Position numbers and translations under genes: made by a program. Shown here piece after piece: positions 40,626 to 49,259 of a stretch of 64,000 nucleotides of DNA. Source of the stretch: Herbiconiux sp. L3-i23 (GTDB lineage Bacteria; Actinomycetota; Actinomycetes; Actinomycetales; Microbacteriaceae). Numbering within the stretch: the first letter of the stretch is position 1; each line of letters opens with the position of its first letter. The stretch lies in assembly GCF_023734115.1 (NCBI RefSeq), contig NZ_AP025737.1:1426001-1490000 (forward strand), in the 5' to 3' direction. The notes beneath the pieces were generated by a model. It was not told where the DNA came from. It saw nothing but the letters and a program-made list of their open reading frames with translations, and searched no databases.

Positions 40626-41767
40626 CGCATTTCTCCGATCCGCTCGATTCCCCGAGCGATGTCGTCGCTGTCGGCGGCCAACGACAGCCGGGCCCACCCT
40701 TCGCCGCCGGCGCCGAAGGCGGTGCCGGGGGCGATGGCGACCTGGTGTTCGGTGAGGAGGCGCACGGCCCACTCTTCGACGTCGCCTCCGGTGAGGGCCG
40801 ACACGTCGATCCAGATGTAGAACGCTCCGCGTGGTTCGATGAACGGCACACCGATCTCGGTCAGCTTCCGCATGGCGAGCTCGCGCCTCGAGGCGTAGGT
40901 GTCGCGCATGAAGGCGACCTGGTCCTGCGGGCCGGTGAGGGCTGCGATGGCGGCCGCCTGAGCGGGGGCGTTCACGCAGGCGACCATGGGCTCCTGCAGC
41001 TTCGCGGCGATGGGGGCGACGCCCTTCGGGGTGACGAGGTAGCCGACGCGGACGCCGGTCATCGCGTACGTCTTCGAGAACGAGAACGCCGAGAGGACGA
41101 CGCCCTTGGTGTCGAAGCGGGCGGGGGAGACGTGCTCGACTCCGTAGGTGAGCGCGTCGTAGCACTCGTCGGAGAGCAGCCAGATGTCGTGGCGCTCCGC
41201 GAACCGGACGAGCTCCTCGATGACCTCGCCCGGGATGACGGTGCCGAGCGGGTTGGACGGCGAATTGACGATGATCACCTTGGTCGCAGGGGTGACCAGG
41301 GCTTCGAGGTCGGCGATCTCGGGGATGAAGCCGCGCTCGGGCTTCAGCGGGTAGCGCACCGGGGTGGCCTGCAGCAGGCCGACGGCCATGGCGTAGTTGG
41401 GCCAGCCGGGGTCGGGGATGAGCACCTCGTCGCCCGAGGCGATGATCATCGAGAGGGCGAGGTGCAGCGCCTGCGCACCGCCGGCCGAGACGACGATCTG
41501 GGTCGCGTCGGCGTCGATGCCGTTCTGCTCGCGGATCTTCTGCGCGAGTGCGGCCTGCAGCGCGGGCACGCCGGCGTTGGGCACGTAGTGGGTGTCGCCG
41601 CGTTCGTACGCCTCTTCGGCGGCGCGGATGACATGGTCGGGCGGGGTGAAGCTGGGCTCGCCGACGTGCATGCCGATGAAGGGTTTGCCGAGCGCCCAGG
41701 CGGCGTCCATGACGCGGCGGATGCCGGAACGGGGCATGGTGTCGGCGGCGGGAGTGACGAGAGGCAT
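40622..41767 (-). CDS. class I/II PLP-dependent aminotransferase
   Basis: This 381-residue fold-type I enzyme has the PLP-lysine motif SAFSFSKTYAMTGVRVGY. It also has the conserved NSPSNPLGTVIP (Asn contact), LSDECYD (Asp and Tyr) and the C-terminal RLSLAAD arginine region. It resembles aspartate/aromatic aminotransferase-like proteins. Its place just before KDPG aldolase and KDG kinase suggests it removes an amino group from the imported compound or an intermediate. Substrate unknown. Confidence 0.88.
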   Translation of the reverse strand: MPLVTPAADTMPRSGIRRVMDAAWALGKPFIGMHVGEPSFTPPDHVIRAAEEAYERGDTHYVPNAGVPALQAALAQKIREQNGIDADATQIVVSAGGAQALHLALSMIIASGDEVLIPDPGWPNYAMAVGLLQATPVRYPLKPERGFIPEIADLEALVTPATKVIIVNSPSNPLGTVIPGEVIEELVRFAERHDIWLLSDECYDALTYGVEHVSPARFDTKGVVLSAFSFSKTYAMTGVRVGYLVTPKGVAPIAAKLQEPMVACVNAPAQAAAIAALTGPQDQVAFMRDTYASRRELAMRKLTEIGVPFIEPRGAFYIWIDVSALTGGDVEEWAVRLLTEHQVAIAPGTAFGAGGEGWARLSLAADSDDIARGIERIGEMR

Positions 41768-41794
41768 GGTGGTGCGGGTGCTCCTAGTGGTGGT

Positions 41795-42712
41795 TCAGGC
41801 GGTGCGGGAAGCGTCGGTGTCGCGGTCGTCGGTGCGGCGATCGTCGGACAGGGAGAGCAGGCGGGCGACGGTGCCCCCGAGGATGAGGGCGCTGTCGTCG
41901 GCCGAGAGGCCGGGCAGGGTGCGGTCGACGATCTCGTGGGTCGCCGCGTAGCCGGGGACGTCGTCGATCCAAGGCGAGTCCGACCCCCACAGGGTGCGGT
42001 CGGCGCCGAACGCGTCGACGAGACGCGCGCCCGCGCCGTGCAGGTCGACGTAGGGGTACGCATCCGCGGAGAGGGCGTAGTGGCCCGAGAACATGAGGTG
42101 GAAGCGCCGGTGCCGGGCGAGGCGCTCGATCCGGGTCAGCTCCTCCTCGGGCAGCGGGTCGGTGAACCGGGGGCGTCGGTGCTCATCGACCGTCATGTCG
42201 TGCGGGGCGAAGCCGAGGTGGTTGAGCACGACGGCGAGGTCGGGCACGAGCGCGCCGAGCTCGTCGAGCAGGGAGGTCTGCTCGGGCGGGAGGTAGCTCC
42301 ACAGCGCGATGCCCTGCCCCGCCAGGTACCGCAGCGCCGGCAGCATGGGGGAGTCGGCGAGGGCTGTTCCGGGGTCGCCGAGCCACATGGTGCGAAGCGC
42401 CCGGAACGGGAACCCCTCGTGGCGGGCGCGGAGCGCGTCGACCGGGTCGACGCCGCCGCGGCCCTGCTCGGCGGGGGACGCGACGGCGACGGTCGCGAAG
42501 CTGCCGGGCAGCTCCTTCGCCACGGTCGAGACGTAGTCGTCGTGCGAATCGAGCGGCACGAGCACGGCGCCGTCGATCCCCTGCTCCGCGAGGCGTTCCC
42601 GGTAGGCACCGATCGGCGCGATGCGGGCCTCGGGCGCGAGGTCGTCTATGCCGCGCGGCGAGGAGCTCGCCGCGACGAAGACGTGCGCGTGCGCGTCGAT
42701 CACGAGGGTCAC
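41795..42712 (-). CDS. amidohydrolase 2/COG3618-type metal-dependent hydrolase or lactonase
   Basis: This 305-residue TIM-barrel hydrolase begins with the metal-binding VIDAHAHVF and ends with the catalytic Asp in LWGSDSPWIDD. NHLGFAPHD supplies further His ligands. Relatives include sugar lactonases (for example fuconolactonase) and amide or decarboxylase-type enzymes. In an operon with KDG kinase and KDPG aldolase a sugar lactonase is a reasonable guess. GTG at 42712 lies 5 bases after the permease stop. Confidence 0.8.
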   Translation of the reverse strand: MTLVIDAHAHVFVAASSSPRGIDDLAPEARIAPIGAYRERLAEQGIDGAVLVPLDSHDDYVSTVAKELPGSFATVAVASPAEQGRGGVDPVDALRARHEGFPFRALRTMWLGDPGTALADSPMLPALRYLAGQGIALWSYLPPEQTSLLDELGALVPDLAVVLNHLGFAPHDMTVDEHRRPRFTDPLPEEELTRIERLARHRRFHLMFSGHYALSADAYPYVDLHGAGARLVDAFGADRTLWGSDSPWIDDVPGYAATHEIVDRTLPGLSADDSALILGGTVARLLSLSDDRRTDDRDTDASRTA

Positions 42713-42717
42713 GGGCG

Positions 42718-43713
42718 CTACCGCCGTCGCTTCGCGACGAACACGGCGACGGCCGCGATGATGATGATGCCGCGGATGAGGTCGGTGATCGTCGACGGGA
42801 ACTGCAGCAGCGTGATCGAGTTGGTGATCAGCGACAGCAGGAGCACGCCGCCCATCGTGCCGAGCAGCGTGCCCCGGCCTCCGAGCAGCGACGTGCCGCC
42901 GATGACGACGGCGGTGATCGCCGACAGCTCTAGGCCGGCGCCGGCGGTGGGGGAGCCGATCGACGAGCGCGCGGCCAGCAGGATGCCGCCGATGGCAGCG
43001 AGGATCCCGGAGACGACGTAGACCCAGATCAGCACCCGGTTGGTACTGATGCCCGCGGCGCGCGCCGAGTGCAGGTCGCCGCCGACGGCGAAGACGGCCT
43101 TGCCCCAGACGGTGCGGGTGAGCAGGAACCAGAGCGCGGCGACCGCGACGACGAGCACGAGGAAGGTCAGCGGGATCGGGCCGAGGCGGGCGAACGCGAA
43201 GTCGGAGAGGGCCGAGGTGACCTGACCCGCCGGGGTGCTGCTGATCCAGAGCGCCGCGCCGCCGACCAGGTAGAAGGTGCCGAGCGTCACGATGAACGGC
43301 GGCATGTTCAGCAGCGTCACCAGGACGCCGTTGACGAGGCCGATCAGCGCGCCGAGCGCCAGCATCCCGATCAGCACCGGTGCCGTGCGGATCGGGTAGG
43401 CATCGATCAGCACGGCGGTCAGCAGACACGTGATGGTGACGTTCGAGCCGACCGAGAGGTCGATGCCGCCGGAGAGGATGACCGTGTGTTGGCCGAGGGC
43501 GACGAGACCGAGCACCACCGCCGAGGTGAGCAGGGCGGCGATGTTGCCGGTGCTCCAGAACCCCTCGCCGCGCAGCACCGACAGCACGATGATGAGGGCG
43601 GCGACGATGAACCAGACGGCGGCGCCGCGACGGACCGCGAGTGCGACCCAGTTGCGTCGAGGTTTCGCCGGAGCGGGTGACGGGGGAGCGGTAGCGGGCG
43701 CGGTGGCGGTCAT
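42718..43713 (-). CDS. ribose-type ABC transporter permease (RbsC-like) 1
   Basis: This 331-residue membrane protein has about ten helices and the BPD_transp_2 hallmarks VILSGGIDLSVGSNVTITC and VIGGTSLLGGRGTLLGT. It overlaps the ATPase gene by four bases. Together with a second permease upstream it would form a heterodimeric CUT2-type channel. Confidence 0.9.
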   Translation of the reverse strand: MTATAPATAPPSPAPAKPRRNWVALAVRRGAAVWFIVAALIIVLSVLRGEGFWSTGNIAALLTSAVVLGLVALGQHTVILSGGIDLSVGSNVTITCLLTAVLIDAYPIRTAPVLIGMLALGALIGLVNGVLVTLLNMPPFIVTLGTFYLVGGAALWISSTPAGQVTSALSDFAFARLGPIPLTFLVLVVAVAALWFLLTRTVWGKAVFAVGGDLHSARAAGISTNRVLIWVYVVSGILAAIGGILLAARSSIGSPTAGAGLELSAITAVVIGGTSLLGGRGTLLGTMGGVLLLSLITNSITLLQFPSTITDLIRGIIIIAAVAVFVAKRRR

Positions 43714-45206
43714 GATTCGGTTCCCAGGGCCAGGTGCATGATCTTCTCGGACGATTCGGGATCGCGCTCGACGTCGCCGACGACGCTGCCGTCGCGGAAG
43801 ACGAGCACGCGGTGAGCGAGGCCGATGACCTCGGGCAGCTCACTGGAGGCCACGATGATGGCCATGCCCGACGCGGCGAGCTCGGTGATGATGCGGTAGA
43901 TCTCGCTCTTCGCGCCGACGTCGACCCCGCGCGTGGGCTCATCGAGCAGCAGGACGCGAGGGCCGACGCGCAGCCACTTCGCGATGACGATCTTCTGCTG
44001 GTTGCCGCCCGAGAGCTGCTTCGCGAGCTGGGTGCCACCCGCGGCGCGGATGCCGAGCCGGCTCTGCTCCTCGGCGAAGGCCGCCTTCTCCTTGCCGCCC
44101 CTGATCCATCCGGCGGTGCTGATGGCGGGAAGGGAGGTGAGGGTGGTGTTCTGGCTGATCGGGAGGTCGAGCACGAGCCCGTCTCGCTTGCGCTCCTCGG
44201 GGACGAGAACGACGCCCGAGTCGATGGTCGCGCCGAGCGAGGCGCGCAGCGGGCGTCCCCCGACGGTGACGGATCCGGTGCCGCGACCGCGGACTCCGGC
44301 GAGGGTCTTGAGAAGACGGGACCGGCCCGAGCCGACGAGGCCCGCGAGGCCGACGATCTCGCCGGCGCGGACGTCGAGGCTGACCGGCTTGCAGTCGGCG
44401 CCGTACGGCACGAGGTCCTTCACGGAGAACACGACGTCGTCGCCGTGGGCGGCGGGGTCCGGGAAGACCGACTCGACCTGCCGGCCGACCATCTCGCGCA
44501 CGATCCGGTCCATCGAGTACTCGGAGGCGGGGCCCGTCGAGACGAACTTGCCGTCGCGGAGGATGGTGACGTCGTCGGCGAGGGCTTCCACCTCGTCGAG
44601 GAGGTGGGTGATGTAGACGACCGCGGTGCCTTCGGCGGCGATCGAGCGGACCACGCCGTGCAGTGCCTCGAGCTTGTCGCCCGAGAGCACGGCGGAGGGC
44701 TCGTCGAGGATGAGCACGTTGCTCTTGCGAACGAGGGCCCGTGCGATCTCGATGAGCTGCTGGTTCGCGAGCGACAGGTCGCCGGCGATGCCATTCAGAT
44801 CCAGGTCGCCGAGGGCGACCCGTTCGAGGGCGCGCCGGGCGTGCTCGCGCTGCTCGCGCAGCTTGAGCACGCCACGGCGTGCCGACTCGTGGCCCATCAT
44901 CACGTTGTCGAGCACCGTCATCTCAGGGAGCACGGTGAGCTCCTGGTAGACGGGCGTCACCCCGAGGGCGAGTGCGTCGCGGGGGCTGCCGAAGCTCACG
45001 TCCTTCCCCTCGACGACGACGGTCCCGCTGTCGGGGGTCTGGTCGCCGGTGAGGATCTTGATGAGCGTCGACTTGCCCGCGCCGTTCTCGCCGAGCAGCG
45101 CGTGCACCCGGCCGGGAGCGACCGAGAGGGTGACGTTCTCGAGGGCCCGGACACCCGGGAAGGACTTCGTCACTTCCCGGGCGCCGAGGGCGATGGTTTC
45201 GGCCAT
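43710..45206 (-). CDS. ribose-type ABC transporter ATPase with two nucleotide-binding domains
   Basis: This 498-residue RbsA-like tandem ATPase has an N-terminal domain with Walker A LLGENGAGKSTLIKIL and Walker B VLILDEPSAVL. Its N-terminal signature is LSLANQQLIEIARAL rather than LSGGQ. The C-terminal domain has degenerate Walker A GLVGSGRSRLLKTL but a good LSGGNQQKIVIAKWL and LLLDEPTRGVD. Such asymmetry is normal for CUT2 ATPases. It energises the two RbsC-like permeases. Confidence 0.92.
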   Translation of the reverse strand: MAETIALGAREVTKSFPGVRALENVTLSVAPGRVHALLGENGAGKSTLIKILTGDQTPDSGTVVVEGKDVSFGSPRDALALGVTPVYQELTVLPEMTVLDNVMMGHESARRGVLKLREQREHARRALERVALGDLDLNGIAGDLSLANQQLIEIARALVRKSNVLILDEPSAVLSGDKLEALHGVVRSIAAEGTAVVYITHLLDEVEALADDVTILRDGKFVSTGPASEYSMDRIVREMVGRQVESVFPDPAAHGDDVVFSVKDLVPYGADCKPVSLDVRAGEIVGLAGLVGSGRSRLLKTLAGVRGRGTGSVTVGGRPLRASLGATIDSGVVLVPEERKRDGLVLDLPISQNTTLTSLPAISTAGWIRGGKEKAAFAEEQSRLGIRAAGGTQLAKQLSGGNQQKIVIAKWLRVGPRVLLLDEPTRGVDVGAKSEIYRIITELAASGMAIIVASSELPEVIGLAHRVLVFRDGSVVGDVERDPESSEKIMHLALGTES

Positions 45207-45237
45207 GAGCCTTTCCTTGCCTGTTACTTCTTCAGTC

Positions 45238-45267
45238 CGGTATCGCTACCGAGGGGTATCGCTACCG
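45238..45267 (-). repeat. two small tandem hairpins between binding protein and ATPase genes
   Basis: CGGTATCGCTACCG (45238-45251) is repeated as GGTATCGCTACC (about 45255-45266). Each unit forms a small stem GGTA/TACC around TCGC. They lie in the 78-base gap after the binding-protein stop and may protect its mRNA end or slow read-through. Confidence 0.55.
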
Positions 45268-45284
45268 AAGGTCTGATCGGTGGA

Positions 45285-46484
45285 TCAGGCCGAGCACATT
45301 CCGAGCTCGACGAGCAGGTCCTCCGGGGCGCTGGAGGGGACCAGGAGGCCTCCGTCGCAGTCCTCGCGGGCGTACTGCGCGCCGTCCTCGTTGGTGAAGC
45401 TCGGCGAGTCGATGTAGACCTTGTTGAGCACCGGCTCGCCCTGGACGAGCGCGAGGGCGGTGTCGAGGCAGGTGCTGCTCATCTCCGGCGGGAAGGTCGA
45501 CAGCGCGTACTTCACATCGGTGCCGTTGGTGGCGAGGAGGAAGTCGTTGACGGCGTCACCGGTGATCGGCGGCACCTCCTTGCCGGCTTCCTGGTACGCC
45601 TGCACCACACCCACGCCGCCGTAGCCCGAGTCGGACCAGATGGCGTCGAGGTCGGGGTAGCTCGCGATGAGGTTCTGCGCGACGGTCTTCGCGACGGTGG
45701 GCGACCACTCCGTGTACTGGGTCGTGACGACCTCGATGTCGGGGTAGTTCGCGAAGGTCGCCTCGGCGGCGGCCTTCTGGTACTCGGCCGTCGGCACACC
45801 GGCGAGGCCGGACAGGATGGCGACCTGGCCCTCTCCGCCGATCTGCTGCGCGATCCACTCGGCGTAGGCCGAGCCGAGCAGGTCGTACTGACGGGTGACC
45901 GTCGAGGTGACGTTGCTCGAGGCGGGCAGGATACCCGAGCAGGCGACGACGGGGATGCCCGCGTCGGTGGCGGCTTTCACCTGTCCGGCGATGCCGTCAC
46001 CCATGGGGACGACGACCATGACGTCGGGGTCCTGGCTGGTGAGCTGCTCGATGTTGTCGACCTGCGTGGTCGCGTCGCCGTTGGCGGATGCGTACAGCAC
46101 GTCCACGCCGAGCTCGTCGGCGCGGTAGTTGAAGGCTTCCTCGCTCAGTACACCCCACGAGTTGTTGGGGCCCTGCGCGGCGAAGGCGACGCGGTAGGTG
46201 TCGCCCTGCTTCGGCTCGGCGGTCCAGGCCTCGGCGTCGACCTCGCAGACCTCCTCCTCGACGGGGGTGAAGTCCGCGAGCCCGAACGCGTCGGCGACGG
46301 ACGACCACGACGACTCGTAGGTGGCCTGTGCTTCCTCGGCGTTGATGCAGTCCTCGGCGGTGGCGGAGCCGCCCTCGCCTTCACGCTCGGCGCTACAGCC
46401 GGCGACGGCGATGAGCGTGGCGAAGCCGACTGCGGCGGCGGCGACGCGGACGAGTCCGCGGCGACGGAACGCTGTGTTCGTCAT
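45285..46484 (-). CDS. ribose-type ABC transporter substrate-binding lipoprotein
   Basis: This 399-residue periplasmic-binding-protein-like lipoprotein has a basic start (MTNTAFRRRGLVRV) and lipobox IAVAGC. Family features are FAAQGPNNSWGVLSEEAF, DPDVMVVVPMGDGIAG, GQVAILSGLAGVP and DLDAIWSDSGYGGVGV. It is longer than RbsB because of an extra N-terminal stretch before the first lobe, with two cysteines (EDCINAEE and EVCEVDAE). ATG at 46484 follows AAAGGAAAG. It delivers the unknown substrate to the two RbsC-like permeases. Confidence 0.88.
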   Translation of the reverse strand: MTNTAFRRRGLVRVAAAAVGFATLIAVAGCSAEREGEGGSATAEDCINAEEAQATYESSWSSVADAFGLADFTPVEEEVCEVDAEAWTAEPKQGDTYRVAFAAQGPNNSWGVLSEEAFNYRADELGVDVLYASANGDATTQVDNIEQLTSQDPDVMVVVPMGDGIAGQVKAATDAGIPVVACSGILPASSNVTSTVTRQYDLLGSAYAEWIAQQIGGEGQVAILSGLAGVPTAEYQKAAAEATFANYPDIEVVTTQYTEWSPTVAKTVAQNLIASYPDLDAIWSDSGYGGVGVVQAYQEAGKEVPPITGDAVNDFLLATNGTDVKYALSTFPPEMSSTCLDTALALVQGEPVLNKVYIDSPSFTNEDGAQYAREDCDGGLLVPSSAPEDLLVELGMCSA

Positions 46485-46503
46485 TGCTTTCCTTTCGAAT
46501 GTG

Positions 46504-47499
46504 TTACTTGGAGGGTGTTGCGGTGGTGCGGAACGGAAGTCGGATGCGGCGGCCCTGCAGGAAGACCGCGAGCAGGATGACGGCGCCCGAGACGACGAGC
46601 TGAGCGCCGCCCCCCGCGCCGAGCTGGATGAGCCAGGTGAGCAGCACCGAGAGCAGGACGACGCCGAGCACGGTCTGCGAGATGCGGCCCTTGCCGCCGG
46701 TGAGCGCGATGCCGCCGATGACGGCCGCGGCGACGGAGTCGAGGTCGAGGTTGCCGACGAGCGCCGAATCGACGAAGCCGATGAAGCTCGAGTTGACGAG
46801 TCCGGCGAGCACCCCGAGCAGGGAGGAGAGCACGTAGCAGGAGGCGACCACGAGCCCGGTGCGCACACCCGACATGCGGGCGGCGTCGATGTTGAGTCCG
46901 GTCGCGTACACGCGGCGGCCGGCGGTGGTCTTGGCGAGCACGACGGCGGCGATGATGGCGAGGACCGCGAACACGATGAGCGGGGTGGGGATCTCGAAGA
47001 TCCGACCGCCGCCGAGCCACGACAGCGACGGCGGAATGCGTCCCGACGGCGCACCGCGGGTCCACGCGATGATGACGCCCTGGATGAGCACGAAGGTTGC
47101 GAAGGTCGCGACGAAGGGGGGAACGTTGCGCAGCACGACGAGGCCTGCGTTGACGAGGCCGACGACGAGGCCGGCGAGGGCGGCGAGCAGCACGCCGACG
47201 ACGAGCATGCTGTCGTCGCCGGAGCTGTAGGTGGCGAGCACGACCGATGACAGCGCCATGACGCCGCTGATCGAGAGGTCGATGCCGCCGACGAGCAGCA
47301 CGAGGGTCTGGCCGAGCGCGGCGATGCCGATGAGGCCGACCTGGAACAGCACGAGGCGCAGCACGTCGAGGCTGTAGAACTGCGGCGTCGTCACGGCGGC
47401 GAGGATGAGCACGACGACGAGGCCGGCGAGCGGCGCGAGCACGCTCGAGAAGCGGCTCACCAGCGTCGGGGTCGCGGCGGTTGCGGGGGCGGTCGTCAT
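46504..47499 (-). CDS. ribose-type ABC transporter permease (RbsC-like) 2
   Basis: This 331-residue membrane protein has the hallmarks VLLVGGIDLSISGVMALSS and VIGGIALTGGKGRISQTVLG. It is clearly homologous to the permease at 42718 but diverged, implying a heterodimer. Its ATG overlaps the M20 peptidase stop (ATGA). Confidence 0.9.
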   Translation of the reverse strand: MTTAPATAATPTLVSRFSSVLAPLAGLVVVLILAAVTTPQFYSLDVLRLVLFQVGLIGIAALGQTLVLLVGGIDLSISGVMALSSVVLATYSSGDDSMLVVGVLLAALAGLVVGLVNAGLVVLRNVPPFVATFATFVLIQGVIIAWTRGAPSGRIPPSLSWLGGGRIFEIPTPLIVFAVLAIIAAVVLAKTTAGRRVYATGLNIDAARMSGVRTGLVVASCYVLSSLLGVLAGLVNSSFIGFVDSALVGNLDLDSVAAAVIGGIALTGGKGRISQTVLGVVLLSVLLTWLIQLGAGGGAQLVVSGAVILLAVFLQGRRIRLPFRTTATPSK

Positions 47500-48707
47500 G
47501 GTCGGTCCTCTCGCGACGAGGCGCAGAAGTCGGTGATCAGGGCGCGGTAGAGGTCGACGCTGCGGCGCACCGCGTCGACGGAGACCCATTCGTCGGCGCC
47601 ATGGGCGCGGGAGATGAGGCCGGGCCCCAAGGCGGGGAGGCTCGGGATGCCGTTCGGTGCGAACCAGCTCGTGTCGGTGGTGCCCGGGAAGACCGTGAGC
47701 GGCAGGGAGGCGCCGAAGACGTTCTCGGTGACCCGCTGGATGGAGGCGACGAGAGGGTCGGCGGCGCGGACGCGGGTGCCCTCGATCCAGTGGTGGGGCG
47801 CGTTGTCGAACTCGACGGCCACGTCGGCGCCGGTGGCGGCGGCGCGCGGGGCGACGGCGGCGCGGAGGTCGGCGAGCAGTTGCTCGTCTGTCATCCCGGG
47901 GATCGTGCGCACCTCGACCGTGGCGGTCATCTCCTGGGGAAGCACTCCGTATCCGACGCCGCCGCGGAAGGTGAGGGCCGGGTTGACGGTGGCGCCCCAG
48001 TGGCGGAGGTCGTCGGTGTTGTCGGGGACGGTGACCTCGACGACACCGGCGAGCGACTGCAGCGCGTCGGCGAGGTCGAGTCCCGCGTTGCGGCGGGGCA
48101 GGATGGTCGACAGGCTCGAGTGTCCCTGCACCGCGGTCGCGGTGAGCGTGAACCGGCCGAGGCCTCGGCTCACGAGGTGCAGGCCGTCGAAGTCGTCCTC
48201 GATGCCGCCCGGCTCCCCGATGACGAGGGCGTCGGCGGAGAGGTCGAGCGCACCCGACGAGAGGTACTTCGCGCCGTAGGTGGAGCCGTCCTCCTCATCG
48301 GCGGTGAGCAGCAGGGTCAGCCGGCCGGCGGTGAGCGCTCCGGCGTCGACGACGTCGCGGGTGGCGACGAGCATCGCGGCGATCGCCGCCTTCATGTCTC
48401 CCGAGCCGAGCCCGTAGAGACGGTCGCCGTCGATGTCGGCACCGAACGGGTCGACGGTCCACTTCGCTGCGCCCACCGGCTTGGTGTCGAGGTGCCCCGA
48501 GAGCACGAGGTGGGAGCCGCCCGTGCCGAAGTCGATCGTCGCCACCAGGTTCGGTCGGTCGGGGGCGAGCGCGTAGACCTCCGCGGCGGGCAGGCCGGCA
48601 TCCGCGAGCCAGTCCTGCACGAGTGCGGCGACGAGGGTTTCGTCTCCGTCGTACACGGGGCTCGGCGTGCGGATGAGCTGCTGGGCCAGCTCGATCACAT
48701 CGTTCAT
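47496..48707 (-). CDS. M20-family metallopeptidase/amidohydrolase (ArgE/DapE type)
   Basis: This 403-residue dinuclear zinc hydrolase has its ligands visible: His in LSGHLDTKPVG, the bridging Asp in GLGSGDMKAAI, catalytic Glu-Glu in LTADEEDGS, Glu in VIGEPG and a late His in ISRAHGADEW. The dimerisation (lid) domain starts after GHSSLSTILP. The family hydrolyses amide bonds of acylated amino acids, dipeptides or related compounds. Its inclusion with an importer and an aminotransferase suggests the substrate is an amide conjugate. The exact bond is unknown. Confidence 0.88.
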   Translation of the reverse strand: MNDVIELAQQLIRTPSPVYDGDETLVAALVQDWLADAGLPAAEVYALAPDRPNLVATIDFGTGGSHLVLSGHLDTKPVGAAKWTVDPFGADIDGDRLYGLGSGDMKAAIAAMLVATRDVVDAGALTAGRLTLLLTADEEDGSTYGAKYLSSGALDLSADALVIGEPGGIEDDFDGLHLVSRGLGRFTLTATAVQGHSSLSTILPRRNAGLDLADALQSLAGVVEVTVPDNTDDLRHWGATVNPALTFRGGVGYGVLPQEMTATVEVRTIPGMTDEQLLADLRAAVAPRAAATGADVAVEFDNAPHHWIEGTRVRAADPLVASIQRVTENVFGASLPLTVFPGTTDTSWFAPNGIPSLPALGPGLISRAHGADEWVSVDAVRRSVDLYRALITDFCASSREDRP

Positions 48708-48767
48708 CGGGGGGTTCCTGCTCGGGGCATGGTCAGGGGCGGGAGGGGAGTGAGGGGTGTGCTCCGC

Positions 48768-49259
48768 TCACTCCTTGTACTTGTTCGCCCATTCGACGCC
48801 CTGCCAGGTCTGCATGGCGATCGGGTCGAGGCGGAAGAGCCAGCGCTGCTTGTCGCGGGTGGGCTCGAAGTACTTGAGACCGTTCTCGCCGAGGTAGCGG
48901 ATCGACATGCGCTCGGCGATCGGCACCCACGCGCCACCCACGTTCGGCTCTTCGATCAGCACCGCCTTGCACTGGGCGGACACCTTGCGCTGGCCGCCCT
49001 CCTCGTCGATGGTGATCGCGCAGCGCTCGTCGTCGGCGAGCATCTGCGCCCACGCCGACTTCTTGCGGGGGATCACCCAGAACGACTCGCCGTCCCACTC
49101 GTGCCAGCACGGCACCACGTAAGGCCAGCCGTTGCCGTCGAGGGTCGCGAGGCGGGTGATGATGCCCTCGCCCAGGAACGCGTCGAGTTCGCCGCCGGCG
49201 AGCTTGCCGATCTTGCCGCGCCAGCTCTCGTCCTGCGCTGCGACGTCCTGCTCTGCCAT
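48768..49259 (-). CDS. pyridoxamine 5'-phosphate oxidase-fold protein in the IclR operon
   Basis: This 163-residue split-barrel flavin- or F420-binding protein has IGKLAGGELDAFLGEGIITRL (split by the usual beta turn), PYVVPCWHEWDG and WAQMLADDERCAITID. Its ATG shares one base with the IclR stop (TGATG). PPOX-fold proteins reduce small molecules or store cofactors. Its role in this pathway is unknown, but strict coupling to the regulator suggests a needed reductase step. Confidence 0.82.
   Translation of the reverse strand: MAEQDVAAQDESWRGKIGKLAGGELDAFLGEGIITRLATLDGNGWPYVVPCWHEWDGESFWVIPRKKSAWAQMLADDERCAITIDEEGGQRKVSAQCKAVLIEEPNVGGAWVPIAERMSIRYLGENGLKYFEPTRDKQRWLFRLDPIAMQTWQGVEWANKYKE

Noticed and set aside
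43734-46580. A very long open frame on the plus strand opposite the ABC ATPase and binding-protein genes
   Set aside because: It is antisense to two well-supported genes, has Arg/Gly/Asp/Val-rich low-complexity composition and no domain. It reflects high GC and codon bias.
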